Assembly: GCA_963716085.1 (NCBI GenBank)
Contig: OY970288.1
Location: 1,426,001 to 1,490,000 of the forward strand
DNA from: Persicitalea sp963716085
GTDB taxonomy: Bacteria; Bacteroidota; Bacteroidia; Cytophagales; Spirosomataceae
Length of the DNA stretch: 64,000 nucleotides
Direction: 5' to 3'
The position numbers and the translations under genes were made by a program. Positions 10,061-20,400 of this stretch are shown here, in pieces. A model generated the notes under the pieces. It did no database searches, was not told where the DNA came from, and was given only the letters and a program-made list of their open reading frames with translations. Each line of letters starts with the position of its first letter. Positions within the stretch are counted from its first letter, which is position 1.

Positions 10061-11103
10061 GACCCGACGGCCCGCAAAGCCGAGAGCTTGGCGGCGTAGG
10101 TGATGGCATCCAGCAGGCTGGCTTCGTTGGCGATTCCCTGTCCGGCGATGTCGAAGGCCGTGCCGTGATCGACCGACGCCCGGATGATCGGCAGTCCCAA
10201 CGTAATGTTTACACCCTCGACGCTTGACCACGAACCCGACTCGGCCTCGTACTGGAAACCGAGTAGTTTGGTGGGAATATGGCCCTGGTCGTGGTACATA
10301 CACACCGCTGCGTCGAAAAATTTACCCTTCAATTTGGGAAAAAGAGTGTCGGGCGGAAAAGGCCCTTGCGCGTCGATGCCCGCCTGCCTGGATTGCTCGA
10401 TGGCCGGAATGATTTCCTCGATTTCCTCGCGGCCAAAAAGGCCCCCTTCACCCGCGTGGGGGTTCAGGCCCGCCACCGCCAGGCGGGGATTCTCGATGCC
10501 GAGCTTCCGCAAAGCTTCGTCCAGGAGCGATATAACCCGGAACACCCGCTCTCGGGTAGCCAGGTCGCAAGCCCGGCGCAGCGAGACGTGCGTAGAAACG
10601 TGGCCCACCCGGAAATCGCCCATCGCCAGCATCATGCAGTAGTCTTTCGTGCCGGAGAATTCGGCGAAAATCTCGGTGTGGCCCGCGAAGCGATGGCCCG
10701 CCAGGTTGATGGCCTCCTTGTTGATGGGCGTGGTCACGGTGCCGTCGATCTCCCCGGTCATGGCCAGTTCGATGGCCCGCCGCACGGCCCGAAAGGAAAT
10801 CTCGCCGCCCGCCTTCGAGACTTCTCCCGTTTTCCAGTCGCCCATTTCGGGCAAGTCCAGTTCCAGCACGTCGATGGTACCGGGTTCGTACAAACCCTGG
10901 TCGGGGGAAGGCGCGGCATTGATCCGTACTTCCGACGCCAGTTGTCGGGCAGTTTGGGTCAAGATTGCGCTGCTGCCGATTACCAGCGGTCGGCACGTGT
11001 CGTGCACGGTGGGGTGGGAGAGGGCTTTCACGATTATTTCCGGCCCGATGCCCGACGGGTCGCCCAGGGTGATGCCGAGCAAGGGTCGTGTTTTTTCGAT
11101 CAT
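10057..11103 (-). CDS. pdxA2: PdxA-family 4-phosphate dehydrogenase (PdxA2-like)
   Basis: 348 residues from the ATG at 11103 (MIEKTRPLLGITLGDPSGIG). Conserved PdxA features are GDPSGIGPEI, TPINKEAINLAGHRFAGHTE (metal His), NPHAGEGGLFG, YHDQGHIPTK and ASVDHGTAFDIAG. PdxA oxidises 4-hydroxy-threonine-4-phosphate in vitamin B6 synthesis. The PdxA2 branch instead oxidises D-threonate/D-erythronate 4-phosphate and releases CO2 to give dihydroxyacetone phosphate. The four-base ATGA overlaps both with the DUF1537 kinase downstream and the DapA-like gene upstream strongly favour the catabolic role here. Cytoplasmic. Confidence 0.9.
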   Translation of the reverse strand: MIEKTRPLLGITLGDPSGIGPEIIVKALSHPTVHDTCRPLVIGSSAILTQTARQLASEVRINAAPSPDQGLYEPGTIDVLELDLPEMGDWKTGEVSKAGGEISFRAVRRAIELAMTGEIDGTVTTPINKEAINLAGHRFAGHTEIFAEFSGTKDYCMMLAMGDFRVGHVSTHVSLRRACDLATRERVFRVISLLDEALRKLGIENPRLAVAGLNPHAGEGGLFGREEIEEIIPAIEQSRQAGIDAQGPFPPDTLFPKLKGKFFDAAVCMYHDQGHIPTKLLGFQYEAESGSWSSVEGVNITLGLPIIRASVDHGTAFDIAGQGIANEASLLDAITYAAKLSALRAVGS

Positions 11104-12026
11104 GTCAATTGAAAATTGTGCAGTAAAGAAGGATGGTTTCGCATGGCTTCTTCGATTTGGCTTTTGGCTAAATGGTCGGTCTGCTCGAAGGGAGGCATGG
11201 CCGTGGCGCCGCAAAGCCCCATGATTTCCATCACGGCTTTCAGCCGGGGAAGCGACCGATTGAGCGGTTGCCCGGCGGCGTACATCGCCGTGATTTCGTC
11301 CGTGGTGATTTGGAGTTGGTGGGCCCGCTCGGCGTCGCCGCGCGTGGCCGCTTCGTACAGGTCGGCATAGAGTTCGGGCACCAGATTGCCAGCGCTGGGT
11401 ACGATTCCCTGCCCGCCGTTGAGCAAACAATGCGCCGAGGTGGCGGACGATCCGGCGAAATAGGCGAAATCCCGCCGTCCTTTCCACTGGTTCAAAGCCC
11501 AGGCTTGCCGCGTGGCGTTGGCTTCCGAATCTTTCAGACCCACGATGTTGGGGTGCGCGCTGAGTTGGTCGATGGCTTCCAGATCGAGCGAAATTCGGGT
11601 AGTTTGGGGAATGTTATAGATAAACAGCGGGATAGGAAGGTTGTCGGCCACGGCTTCGTAGAAGCGAAGTTGTTCGCTGGCACCTAGCGGATAACCGCCG
11701 GGCGGCGCGGCCACGGCGATGTCGATGCCCGCGTCGGCGTACGCCTTGCCGTTCCGAATCGTTTCGGCCAGGCTGGGGGCCGTGATGCCCGCGTAGAGGG
11801 TGGTTTTGCCCGCGTACTGCTTGCCCACGAAACGAACCATTTCCAGCTTCGTCTCTGGTGGAATCAGGGCCGCCTCCCCGGTGGTACCCAGAATGAACGG
11901 AAAAGTGGTGGCGTCGATGAAGCGGTCGATGATGCGCTCGACGGCCGCAATATCTATTTCAAATTGGATAGTCAACGGCGTGACCATTGGAATTACCACG
12001 CCACCAATTCTTGAAAAATCAATCAT
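11100..12026 (-). CDS. DapA-like (dihydrodipicolinate synthase family) aldolase
   Basis: 308 residues, class I aldolase TIM barrel. GTTGEAALIP (~48-55) is the family's substrate-carboxylate loop, Y137 in IYNIPQTTR and the Schiff-base K165 in IVGLKDSEA are present. Start at the ATG at 12026 (MIDFSRIGG); longer readings run into the palindromic repeats upstream. It is the first gene of a trio with overlapping starts and stops (PdxA2-like, DUF1537 kinase), so it probably supplies or consumes an acid-sugar or 2-keto acid in the same path, for example by retro-aldol cleavage or dehydration of a sugar acid. True lysine-synthesis DapA is unlikely in this context. Confidence 0.88.
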   Translation of the reverse strand: MIDFSRIGGVVIPMVTPLTIQFEIDIAAVERIIDRFIDATTFPFILGTTGEAALIPPETKLEMVRFVGKQYAGKTTLYAGITAPSLAETIRNGKAYADAGIDIAVAAPPGGYPLGASEQLRFYEAVADNLPIPLFIYNIPQTTRISLDLEAIDQLSAHPNIVGLKDSEANATRQAWALNQWKGRRDFAYFAGSSATSAHCLLNGGQGIVPSAGNLVPELYADLYEAATRGDAERAHQLQITTDEITAMYAAGQPLNRSLPRLKAVMEIMGLCGATAMPPFEQTDHLAKSQIEEAMRNHPSLLHNFQLT

Positions 12027-12132
12027 GCAAATCCAGAAGTGTACGAAAAAATGTTTTGCAATCACAGGTTGCCCCGGAGAGTCGGACGGCCGATGCCGCT
12101 GAACGTTGGTAGAAAAAGGATTGAAAGACGAT

Positions 12133-12239
12133 ATTCCAGCCCCGGAGGGGCGCAACCTTAGCGTCAATGTTGCGCCCCTCCGGGGCTGGAATTTGCTTGG
12201 GAGGCTTTTCTACAAAGCTTGCGCCTCTCCGAGGCTCCT
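12133..12239. repeat. CCCCGGAGGGG-type palindromic repeats in 317-base spacer
   Basis: The gene-free stretch 12027-12343 holds a perfect 24-base inverted repeat (12133-12156 and 12169-12192, core CAGCCCCGGAGGGGCGCAAC, 12-base loop), followed at ~12203-12239 by a weaker GCCTCTCCGAGGC palindrome preceded by TTCTACAAAG. The second type recurs at 57046-57120. No gene and no clear terminator T-run are seen, although the long stem could still stop transcripts or shield mRNA ends. Confidence 0.8.
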
Positions 12240-12343
12240 TTACCAACGTTATAATTGTTAGTGAAAATCCTTCATACACACACACTACTGATATAAATCT
12301 GAAAAGAGAGGAGAGAAATGCCCGCATTTTTGGTGATTCCTGA

Positions 12344-13750
12344 CTACTCCTTAAAATCTTTATTCATGGTGGGCATTTGCGCTCCGACCCGCTTCCGCCA
12401 GGTTTTCAGCTCAGCGACCATCGCCATCGTACGTTTCTTTTCACTGGATGAAAGGTCGTTCTGCTCGCCGAGGTCGTTTTCCAGATTATATAGTTCATAG
12501 CCCGCTGCCGTGTCGCCCATCAGGCTCTTTTCGTACTGCTCCACGAGCTTCCACTTGCCCCGCCGCATCGCCGCGATTGGTTTGGCCTTGGACGTATAAT
12601 GATAGTGCGGGTAGTGCCAGTAATGCGCCCGCTCGGCCAGCGGCTTGCCGTTTTTCAGCAGTGGCAGCAGCGAAACCCCATCGACGTTTTTAGGTACTTT
12701 CTCTCCTAAAATATCGCAAAACGTAGGCATGAAATCGTAGGAAGAAACCACTTCGTCGGTCACTTTTCCGGCCCCAACCATCCCCGGCCAGCGCACGATG
12801 AGCGGCACCCGGATGCCGCCTTCGTAGAGGAATCCTTTCCCGCTCCGCAGCGGGGTCTGTAAGGCATCGCGGGCCAGGCCGCCGTTGTCGGAATAAAAAA
12901 CGACCAGCGTATTTTTTGCCAAGTTCAACTCGTCCAGCGCATCGAGGATGCGGCCGACATTGCGGTCCAGGCGGGCCAACATGGCCCCGATGGTGGCGTC
13001 GTTTTCCGGTTCATCGACCCCGGCCTCTCTTTCAAATTTGGCGATTTCGGCGGCACTGTCCATCAACGGCGTGTGGATGGCGCTGAAACTGGCGTAGAGG
13101 AAAAAGGGCGTTTGGGCGTGATCCTGAATAAACTGCACCGAGCGCCGCCCGATGGAGTCCGACTTGTGGGGATCGGCCTCGGGGTCGTCGATTTTCTGGT
13201 TGGGTTTGTCGATGACAAAGTACTCGTCGAAGCCCTGCTTGTGGGGATAATACGGCAGGGCATCTTCCCCGAACTTGTCGGGGCTAAGGTGCCATTTCCC
13301 GAACGAACCCGTAGCGTAGCCCTCGCCTTTGAAGAGGTCGCCGAGCGTGACTTCTTCCAGGGGCAGGAATTTCTGCCAGTCGTCGGGCTGTTTGAGAATG
13401 CCCTCGCGCTTGTCGCCGGGGAGGAAGTCGGTTATTCCAAGCCGGGCGGGATACTTGCCGGTCATGAGCGAGGCGCGGGTGGGCGAGCAAATCGCCGCCG
13501 CCGAGTAGGCGTCGGTGAAGCGAAGGCCCTGGGCGGCCAGACGGTCGATGTTGGGTGTTTTGTAAAAGCGGCTGCCGTAGGCCGAACTCATCGCCCAGCC
13601 CAGGTCGTCGGCCAGGATGAAGACCACGTTGGGACGGTCCGGCGCTCCGGGGTTTGGTGCGGCGGCCGAGGTTTGCCGGGTGTTTCCCTCTGTGGTTAGC
13701 GAGAGGGTGAGCGTAGTAAGTAAGAGTTGGAAAAGGGTTAGGAAAGTCAT
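12344..13750 (-). CDS. S1-family sulfatase
   Basis: 468 residues, signal peptide ~1-20, low-complexity linker, then RPNVVFILADDLGW (DD at 48-49), catalytic C88-S-P-T-R92 with ASLMTGKYPARLG, GKWHLSPDKFGEDALPYYPHKQGFD, and FYSDNGG. It ends with the usual HYWHYPHYHYTSKAKPIAAMRRGKWKL block. The layout fits S1_16-type exo-sulfatases acting on hexose sulfates, but that is an inference by pattern. It should act in the periplasm. It lies between the FAD oxidoreductase 13980-15668 (a repeat between them) and the aldolase gene. Confidence 0.93.
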   Translation of the reverse strand: MTFLTLFQLLLTTLTLSLTTEGNTRQTSAAAPNPGAPDRPNVVFILADDLGWAMSSAYGSRFYKTPNIDRLAAQGLRFTDAYSAAAICSPTRASLMTGKYPARLGITDFLPGDKREGILKQPDDWQKFLPLEEVTLGDLFKGEGYATGSFGKWHLSPDKFGEDALPYYPHKQGFDEYFVIDKPNQKIDDPEADPHKSDSIGRRSVQFIQDHAQTPFFLYASFSAIHTPLMDSAAEIAKFEREAGVDEPENDATIGAMLARLDRNVGRILDALDELNLAKNTLVVFYSDNGGLARDALQTPLRSGKGFLYEGGIRVPLIVRWPGMVGAGKVTDEVVSSYDFMPTFCDILGEKVPKNVDGVSLLPLLKNGKPLAERAHYWHYPHYHYTSKAKPIAAMRRGKWKLVEQYEKSLMGDTAAGYELYNLENDLGEQNDLSSSEKKRTMAMVAELKTWRKRVGAQMPTMNKDFKE

Positions 13751-13783
13751 TGTTTTTGAAAGGAGTGAAATGAAATAAGTTTA

Positions 13784-13954
13784 GGACTTTCGCTTGTCGT
13801 GTTGAATGCGATCCCGTTAGGGATCAAATGTGGGTAGAAGTAGCGCAGGGGGTACCAATTGTGTCCCGTACGGGACACCACCAGTTGACGAATTAGATTT
13901 TTCTACCCACATCTTGTGCCTAGCGGCACATTTTCCTGAACGAAACGAAAGTCC
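13784..13954. repeat. Mosaic palindromic repeat, copy C
   Basis: Outer inverted ends GGACTTTCGCTT (13784) and CGAAAGTCC (to 13954). The left arm is of the ATCCCGTTAGGGAT type followed by CAAATGTGGGTAGAA; the right arm is TTCTACCCACATCTTGTGCC with TGTGCCTAGCGGCACA. The centre is GTGTCCCGTACGGGACAC. It is thus the reverse arm order of copies B and D. Confidence 0.85.
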
Positions 13955-13979
13955 CAAAGTTTCTAAAAACCAAAGCACT

Positions 13980-15668
13980 TCATTTCGCTTCGACAAAATC
14001 GGCCAGGATTTGCTTTTTTCCTAAAAGTATTTCCCTCAGCTTCGGATAAGGCACTTGCTGAACTGCCGTGTTTCCTTCAATCGCCAGCGAGGCCGCCACG
14101 GCGGCCGATTGCCCCAATACCATGAAGACGGGTTCCATCCTGATCGAGCCGAAGGCGATGTGGGTCGCGCTCACACACACGGGTACCAGCAGGTTGCTGC
14201 ACTCGCCCTGCTTCGGGACGATGGCCCGGTACCCGACCGGGTAGGGGGCCTGTACGTGGGCCTCGATGTTGCCCTCGTTTTTTGCGTATCCCTCTTCCGT
14301 CACGTAGCGCTGGATGTGGTGCGAGTCCATGCCATAGGCCGCCATGCCCACCGGATCATCGACCTCTTGCAGGCCCTCGCAATGGTATTGCGTCATGACC
14401 AGATCGCTCCGCATCCGCCGCGCCTCGCGGACGTAGAGCTGCTGCTGCCAGCCGTCGGCCCGCTCGAATTCGTCTTTGCAGGGGCCCCACTTCGAGACCA
14501 CGCTCCTGACCTTTTCGGGAATTCGCTCGTTGTAGGCCAGCGTCCACAGCAGACCCTTCTGGTACTCCCGGTGGGCTTCCCGGATGCGCTCCCGCTCCTC
14601 GTAGCTGGCTTCGGGGTAGGCGTAGTTCTGGCCGATGAAGTCCGTCGAGAAGCCCAGGCGGTTGTTGAAGTCCGACTTGCGGTTGGGCATCATCGAGTTG
14701 ATCCAGGGGACGCCGTCTTCCCCGGCCTCGTAATTGCGCAACAGCAGCTCGAAATTCCGCACATCGTAGGTGGCGGGCTTGGTGAGGGGAATCCGGTTCT
14801 CGGGGTGGTCGGTCAGGCACATGCGGAAGCAGTAGGCCTGCACCTTGTCGTCGCCCGAGCCGTGCGGGCCGGGGTCGTCAGGGTTGATGTACGGCAGCAG
14901 TCCGCTGGACTTGTTGCCTTTGACCACGTAGGGATCCACGCCCGGCACCAGGTTGTGGTGAAAGGCGTTGATCGACCGTTCGCCGCTCATGGTCGTGTCG
15001 CGGTCCCACTTGTGCACGCCGTTAAGGGTTTCGGCAAATTCGGCGTTGGCCTCCCGCCCCACGGTGTAGCTAACGCCCGCCGCCGCCATCAGGTCGCCCT
15101 CGTAGGTGGCGTCGATGAACACCTTGCCCCGGTAGGTTTTGCCCGACAGCATGGTGATGGCGACGATGCGGTTGCCCTCTTTCTTGACCCCGTTTTCCCG
15201 GTTCAGCATTTCGTTGTACACTACCTCGATCCCAGCCTCTTTGAGCATATCTTGATACACTTTCAGCGCGGCGGATGGCTCGAAAGTCCACATGCTGTTT
15301 TCGTTGGCGGCCGTTTGGGTTTGACCGCCGTCTTTGTATTCGCTCTTCTTCTGCCAATTCCAGTTTTCGGGTTGGTCGTAGTAGGTTTTTATGTTTTGGT
15401 AAAACTCCCGCGAAATGCCCCCGACGACCCGCTTGTTGCCGATGTCGGTCTGGCCCAGTCCGCCCGTGGTCAGCCCCCCGACACGGGAGGTGGGCTCGAT
15501 CAGCACCACCGAGCGGCCCATGCGCTTGGCTTCGATGGCAGCGGCGACGCCCGCCGACGTGCCGCCGTACACGACGATGTCGGTGTTGGCCAGATTCTGG
15601 TTGTTCTTGACCGAACTGCAAGAAAGGGCAAAGGCGGCCAGGAGGCAGAGAAATGCTCTGTGCATCAT
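13980..15668 (-). CDS. FAD-dependent oxidoreductase lipoprotein (FAD_oxidored), paralog 2
   Basis: 562 residues from the ATG pair at 15668/15665 (MMHRAFLCLL), which yields a lipoprotein signal ending ALSC; the ATG at 15734 would start inside repeat copy D. FAD-binding VVYGGTSAGVAAAIEAKRMG, then GGLTTGGLGQTD. C-terminal blocks VDDPVGMAAYGMDSHH, LLVPVCVSATHIAFGSIRMEP and FMVLGQSAAVAA match the two paralogs at 4338 and 46610, with more differences in the middle. Same family (PF12831); substrate unknown. It directly follows the SusD gene, so it is the first enzyme gene behind the SusC/SusD pair. Confidence 0.9.
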   Translation of the reverse strand: MMHRAFLCLLAAFALSCSSVKNNQNLANTDIVVYGGTSAGVAAAIEAKRMGRSVVLIEPTSRVGGLTTGGLGQTDIGNKRVVGGISREFYQNIKTYYDQPENWNWQKKSEYKDGGQTQTAANENSMWTFEPSAALKVYQDMLKEAGIEVVYNEMLNRENGVKKEGNRIVAITMLSGKTYRGKVFIDATYEGDLMAAAGVSYTVGREANAEFAETLNGVHKWDRDTTMSGERSINAFHHNLVPGVDPYVVKGNKSSGLLPYINPDDPGPHGSGDDKVQAYCFRMCLTDHPENRIPLTKPATYDVRNFELLLRNYEAGEDGVPWINSMMPNRKSDFNNRLGFSTDFIGQNYAYPEASYEERERIREAHREYQKGLLWTLAYNERIPEKVRSVVSKWGPCKDEFERADGWQQQLYVREARRMRSDLVMTQYHCEGLQEVDDPVGMAAYGMDSHHIQRYVTEEGYAKNEGNIEAHVQAPYPVGYRAIVPKQGECSNLLVPVCVSATHIAFGSIRMEPVFMVLGQSAAVAASLAIEGNTAVQQVPYPKLREILLGKKQILADFVEAK

Positions 15669-15712
15669 GTTTAAATCAATGTTGTTTGGAAAATAAGTAC
15701 TTAGTAAGGTAG

Positions 15713-15883
15713 AGGGTTTTCGCTTCTGTGTCAAAATGTGCCGCTAGGCACTTAATGTGGGTAGAATAGGCTGATTCAATGTGTGGTCATGTCCCGTACG
15801 GGACATAATAATCGTCCATGAAAGGCCTTTTCTACCCATATTTGATCCCTAGCGGGATCGCTTTTTGACTACCATCGAAAGTC
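15713..15883. repeat. Mosaic palindromic repeat, copy D
   Basis: Left end AGGGTTTTCGCTT, right end CGAAAGTCC. The left arm is TGTGCCGCTAGGCAC then TTAATGTGGGTAGAA; the right arm is TTCTACCCATATTTGATCCC with GATCCCTAGCGGGATC. The centre is ATGTCCCGTACGGGACAT. It lies between SusD and the FAD oxidoreductase and reaches within about 45 bases of the latter's start. Confidence 0.85.
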
Positions 15884-15923
15884 CCAAGATAGCCAAATCA
15901 GCCGTATTTCCTCGGACAGATTA

Positions 15924-17390
15924 TTAGTAGCCCGGATTCTGGTCGGCTTGCGTCAGGGCGGAGTTGTTGTTGATTTCATCCACCGGAATCGGGAACAGCA
16001 GGCTTACGTCGCTCCACGCCTTGCCCGTGGCTTTGACCTTCTCGGCGGCCTTCCCCGTGCGTAGCAAGTCGTTCCACCGCTTCATCTCCATCACAAACTC
16101 ATAGGCGCGTTCCTGGATTACAATGTCGCGGAAAGCTGTTTGCGAAAGCCTGGCGGGCGTGTCTACGCTGGCCGCAGCATTCAGCGGGAGGCCGTAGGCC
16201 CGGCGACGCACGATATTCAAACGCTCCGTGGCCAGGGCCGAGGGGCCGCCGTCGGCCTGGCTGGCGGCTTCGGCGTACACCAGATAAGCTTCGGCCAGCC
16301 GGAAAACCGGAATATTGTTCTGATGACATCCCCCACAACTAGCGTCGGGATCCTGGTACTTTTTGAATAAGGGACTGGGTTGAGGCAAAAAGACCGTATC
16401 GCCCGGAGCTCTCACGATGAAAGTGTACATATTGTACTGTTGTCGCAAATCTCTTTTATTCCAGGTACCAAGGTAGGAAGTCATGACGGGCAACCAGGCA
16501 AACACCCCACCCGCTCCGAGTGAAATGCCGTTAACCGACCGGTGCAAAAAGTTAGGGACGCTATTGCCATTGGTAGGAGTATGATGAATCGACCAAATAT
16601 CTTCATCATGAGTGAGCACACCCGGCCCGTACATTTTAGTGAGGAAGTCGTCAGGTTGGTTGATTTCCACCAGTCTGAAAGAACCGTTTTTTATGACATC
16701 ATCGGCCAAGTCACGTGCCTTCGCCCATTCTTCGGTAGTTAGGTACGCATCAGCCAATAGCATTTTGGCAGCCCAGGAAGTGGCTCGGCCGCTTTGGTTC
16801 GCGCCGAATGATTCTGCCAAGTCAGGAATAGCCGCGTTAAGATCAGCCTTGATAAAACTCCAAACCTCGCTGGCCGGACGTCGGGGGGAGGGTACATCCG
16901 CCAGGTTGGTCAATTCTTTGTCCCGGATCGGAACACCCGACCAATATTTAACCAGATTGGAGTAGAAGTACGCCCGCATGAAACGGGCTTCGGCAAGAAT
17001 TTGCTTTTTCTCAGCTTCATCCATGGCAATACCCGGTACATTGTCCAAGACAGTGTTGGCGCGGTTGATGCCCTGGTAGAGTTCGTTCCATGAATTGAAC
17101 ACCCGATTCTGGTTGGTGTTGTCCAACGGCTGGTCGTACACGCTGATCGTCTGCTGACTACCCCTTCCGTTGGAGTAGTCGGCGCGGTTCTCGACCAGCG
17201 ACATAAACCAAATCGTAGGAAAAGAACCTGAGCCTAATGAGCCATACACGGCAGTTAATGCAGCATTTGCATCGCTGGCGTTTTTATAAAAATTGCTCTT
17301 GGCAATAAAACTCTTTGGTGACTCCTCCAGGGCGTCGCTGCATTGAACGAAAAGGCCGATCAATGCTATGAATGTGATTATGCGTCTCAT
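15924..17390 (-). CDS. RagB/SusD family glycan-binding lipoprotein
   Basis: 488 residues, lipoprotein signal (LIGLFVQC). The N-terminal SusD_N region has NAALTAVYGSLGS, NRANTVLDNVP and AEARFMRAYFYSNLVKYWSGVPI, and the C-terminus ends DEINNNSALTQADQNPGY, a typical SusD tail. SusD proteins cap the SusC channel on the outer surface and bind the glycan. It lies 59 bases after the SusC stop. A CGGCHQNN stretch near residue 355 with paired cysteines is unusual in the family and could form a disulfide. Confidence 0.95.
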   Translation of the reverse strand: MRRIITFIALIGLFVQCSDALEESPKSFIAKSNFYKNASDANAALTAVYGSLGSGSFPTIWFMSLVENRADYSNGRGSQQTISVYDQPLDNTNQNRVFNSWNELYQGINRANTVLDNVPGIAMDEAEKKQILAEARFMRAYFYSNLVKYWSGVPIRDKELTNLADVPSPRRPASEVWSFIKADLNAAIPDLAESFGANQSGRATSWAAKMLLADAYLTTEEWAKARDLADDVIKNGSFRLVEINQPDDFLTKMYGPGVLTHDEDIWSIHHTPTNGNSVPNFLHRSVNGISLGAGGVFAWLPVMTSYLGTWNKRDLRQQYNMYTFIVRAPGDTVFLPQPSPLFKKYQDPDASCGGCHQNNIPVFRLAEAYLVYAEAASQADGGPSALATERLNIVRRRAYGLPLNAAASVDTPARLSQTAFRDIVIQERAYEFVMEMKRWNDLLRTGKAAEKVKATGKAWSDVSLLFPIPVDEINNNSALTQADQNPGY

Positions 17391-17449
17391 GTTGGTTTCT
17401 GGGTTGTTTGGTGATGGATTTTTAGGATTCGGTTAGCTGAATACCTAAA

Positions 17450-20400
17450 CTAGAATCCGGCCTTTATGCCAAATGTGAAGGTACGGGCGGCGGGGTAACC
17501 CGTCTCGTCGATGCCGATGCGCAAGTCACCCGTGCCCGATCGCGTATTAACTTCGGGATCCAGGCCGGGATAAGACGTGAAGGTGAATAGGTTTTGCGCA
17601 CTGGCGTAAAGCTGTAGGCTCTGAATCCATTTGATGTCAGTTCCTCCAATGGGAAAGTTGTACGCCAGCCGAACATTTTTGACACGCAGGTAGGAGCCGT
17701 CTTCCACAAACCGATCTGACACCCGGAAGGTGGAGCTCGTGCTGACCTTGGGGTAGCCCGCATTAGGATCGGGAGCACCGGGCCGCCAACGGTTGTTGTA
17801 CACATCCACCAGTTGATTCTCGCCCGTGTTGAACGAATTGGTGATCGAGCCACCCGTGGCGAAGAATAGGTCGCTACCCTGGACGCCTTCGAGGAATACA
17901 TTGAGATCGAAGTTCCGATAACTGAAATTATTATTCAGACTGTAAATAAAATCGGGATACGGATTGCCAATGATGCTTTGGTCGCTGTTATTGATGTTAC
18001 CATCACCGTTCATATCTACGTACTGTATGCGCCCGTTCTCGTCCAGGCCGTCTTCCTGAAAACCATAGAAGAGACCCAACGGTTGCCCTTCACGAGCAAT
18101 GTTGATCGATGCACCGAACGGCAAGCTGATCCCGCTGCCGAAAATGTCGCTACCCCCGATGTCGATGACCTTGTTGCGGTTGGTGGACATCTGGGCGAAT
18201 ACGTCCCACTTGAATTCCCTTTCCAAAATATCTGCCCCGATCCCCAGTTCAACGCCGCTGTTCTGTATTTCGCCCAGGTTGGTTACAATGGAATTGAAAC
18301 CCGCCGAACCTGGCAAAGTCACTTCGGCCAATAAATCGGTGGTCGACTTATGGTAGTAGTCCAGCGTCAGTCTCACTCGCTCTTCGAACAGCCCGGCGTC
18401 GAGACCTACGTTGAATTGCGTGGTCGTTTCCCATTTAAGATTATCGTTGGGCAAGGCCACCGGAGCAAATCCAATGACGTCCGTCTTACCGAAGGTCGCG
18501 CGTTCGACGCCGAGTCGGTTGAGCGACTGAAAGGGCGATAGGGTCGTACTACCTGTCTGGCCGTAGCTAACCCGGAGTTTCAAGCTTGAAATGGCTTTTA
18601 TCTCCTTCATAAACGCCTCTTCCGAAATCTTGTAGGCAAAAGCTCCCGAAGGGAACACGCCCCATTTGTTATTGGCTCCGAAGCGCGACGAGCCGTCGGC
18701 CCGGACGCTGGCTGTGAACAAAAAGCGGTCGTCCAGCGAGAAGTTGACCCGTCCTAGCCACGACAGTAAGGCCCACTCGCTGTAATTAGACTGATTAGGA
18801 TTGGTGACCTCCGAGGCTCCCAGATTATTATTAAGTAAAATGTCGTTCAAAAAGCCGTTGCCGCTCTGGCGATTGAAATTACTGACGTCGTTCTGCCACG
18901 TAAAGCCTGCCACTGCATTCAGCGATGAGTTTCCGAAGCCCTTGTTATAGGTCAGAATATTCTCGTTCAAGTAAGAGGTACTGCGGTTGAAAGAAGTACT
19001 TGCGTTTCCGCTGGGTGATGACAGTGTCAAAACTGAAGGTGAGTAGAAGTTCCCCTCGCCAAACACCTGTTCCGTTCCGAACATGGTTTTGAATGACAGT
19101 TCATCGGTAATCCTGAGTGTAGCCGAAAGGTCGGCTAATAGGCTGGTGCGCTTCTGCTGGTCGAATATCTGACTAAAAAGTAATGGATGCTGAAGTACGT
19201 TTGGACTGAAAGGGTAGGGGGCAACATCACTAAAATTACCGTCTTGATCCCGAACGGGCACTGTCGGCGGTGCTACGATGGCCGAAGAAAGAATATTGTT
19301 GCCCCGGTGTCCGTTGTTGGCGCGGTTGTTATTGAACGTGAAGCGCGAACCCACGAAATGCGTCGAGAAAGACAAGCGATCGTTGACATCCTGATCCAGC
19401 CCAAAACGGAAAGACCCACGGTCCGTGCCCGAATTGAGGATGATGCCGTCCTGCTTGAAGTAGTTGCCCGACACCGAATAGCGGGTCTTGGCGTTGCCGC
19501 CCGAGAAGGTAAGTACGTGGTTCTGAATAGGAGCCGTCTGGAAGATCTCGTCTTGCCAATCGGTATCGGCAAAGTTGGAGCCATTAAATATCGGCTGTCG
19601 GCCGTCGTTTGTCAACTGCTCGTTGGCGATTTCGGCGTATTGTGCGCCGTTCATCAAGTCAAATTTCTTGGCAACATTCTGAAAACCGTAGTACGAGTCG
19701 AGGGTCACGCGGCTGCGGCCTTCCTTGCCCTGCCTGGTGGTGATGATCACGACGCCGTTCGCGCCCCGCGCTCCGTAGATGGCGGTGGCCGAGGCATCTT
19801 TCAAGATGTCGATGGAAGCGATGTCCGAAGGGTTCAAGAAATCAATGCCGCCCGTCAGCGGAAAGCCGTCCACGACGTACAAAGGGTTATTGTTTCCTAA
19901 AAACGAATTGCCGCCGCGTACCTGCACCTGCACTGAGGAACCCGGCTGGCCGGAGTTCTGGATCACTCTTACGCCGGGCGCGCGACCCCGCAAAGCCTGC
20001 TGCACATCGGCGACGGGCAGGGCGTTGATTTCGTCGGCGTCGATTTGCGCCACGGCTCCCGTCAGGTCTTTGCGCTTCACCGTACCGTAGCCGATCACGA
20101 CGACCTCTTCGAGTGATTTGAGATCCGGCTCCAGGCTGATATTAATCACTTTGCGATTCCCCACAACTACCTCTTGAGGCTCATAACCTACGAATGAGAA
20201 TACGAGTGTCGAGGATTGGTTGTCCACGCTCAGTCGGTAGTTGCCGTCCTGATCCGTGGTCGTGCCGCGGGTCGTTCCTTTCAACAGTACATTAACACCC
20301 GGGAGCGAAATACCGTCCTCGCCCGTTACTTTCCCCGTCACAGCAATATCGGCCGGGCTTTGGATAGCTTCCACGGTGGGCAGAGAAAATCTTGGCCTGG

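Noticed and set aside
10057..11103. Vitamin B6 biosynthesis pdxA
   Set aside because: Four-base overlaps with a DUF1537 kinase and a DapA-like aldolase point to acid-sugar catabolism.
11100..12026. Lysine-pathway dapA
   Set aside because: No other lysine genes nearby, and the overlap with acid-sugar genes argues for a catabolic aldolase.
14055..15674. Long open frame on the plus strand opposite an FAD oxidoreductase
   Set aside because: It lies fully antisense to a clear gene, has no recognisable domain, and its composition is what a GC-rich antisense frame gives.
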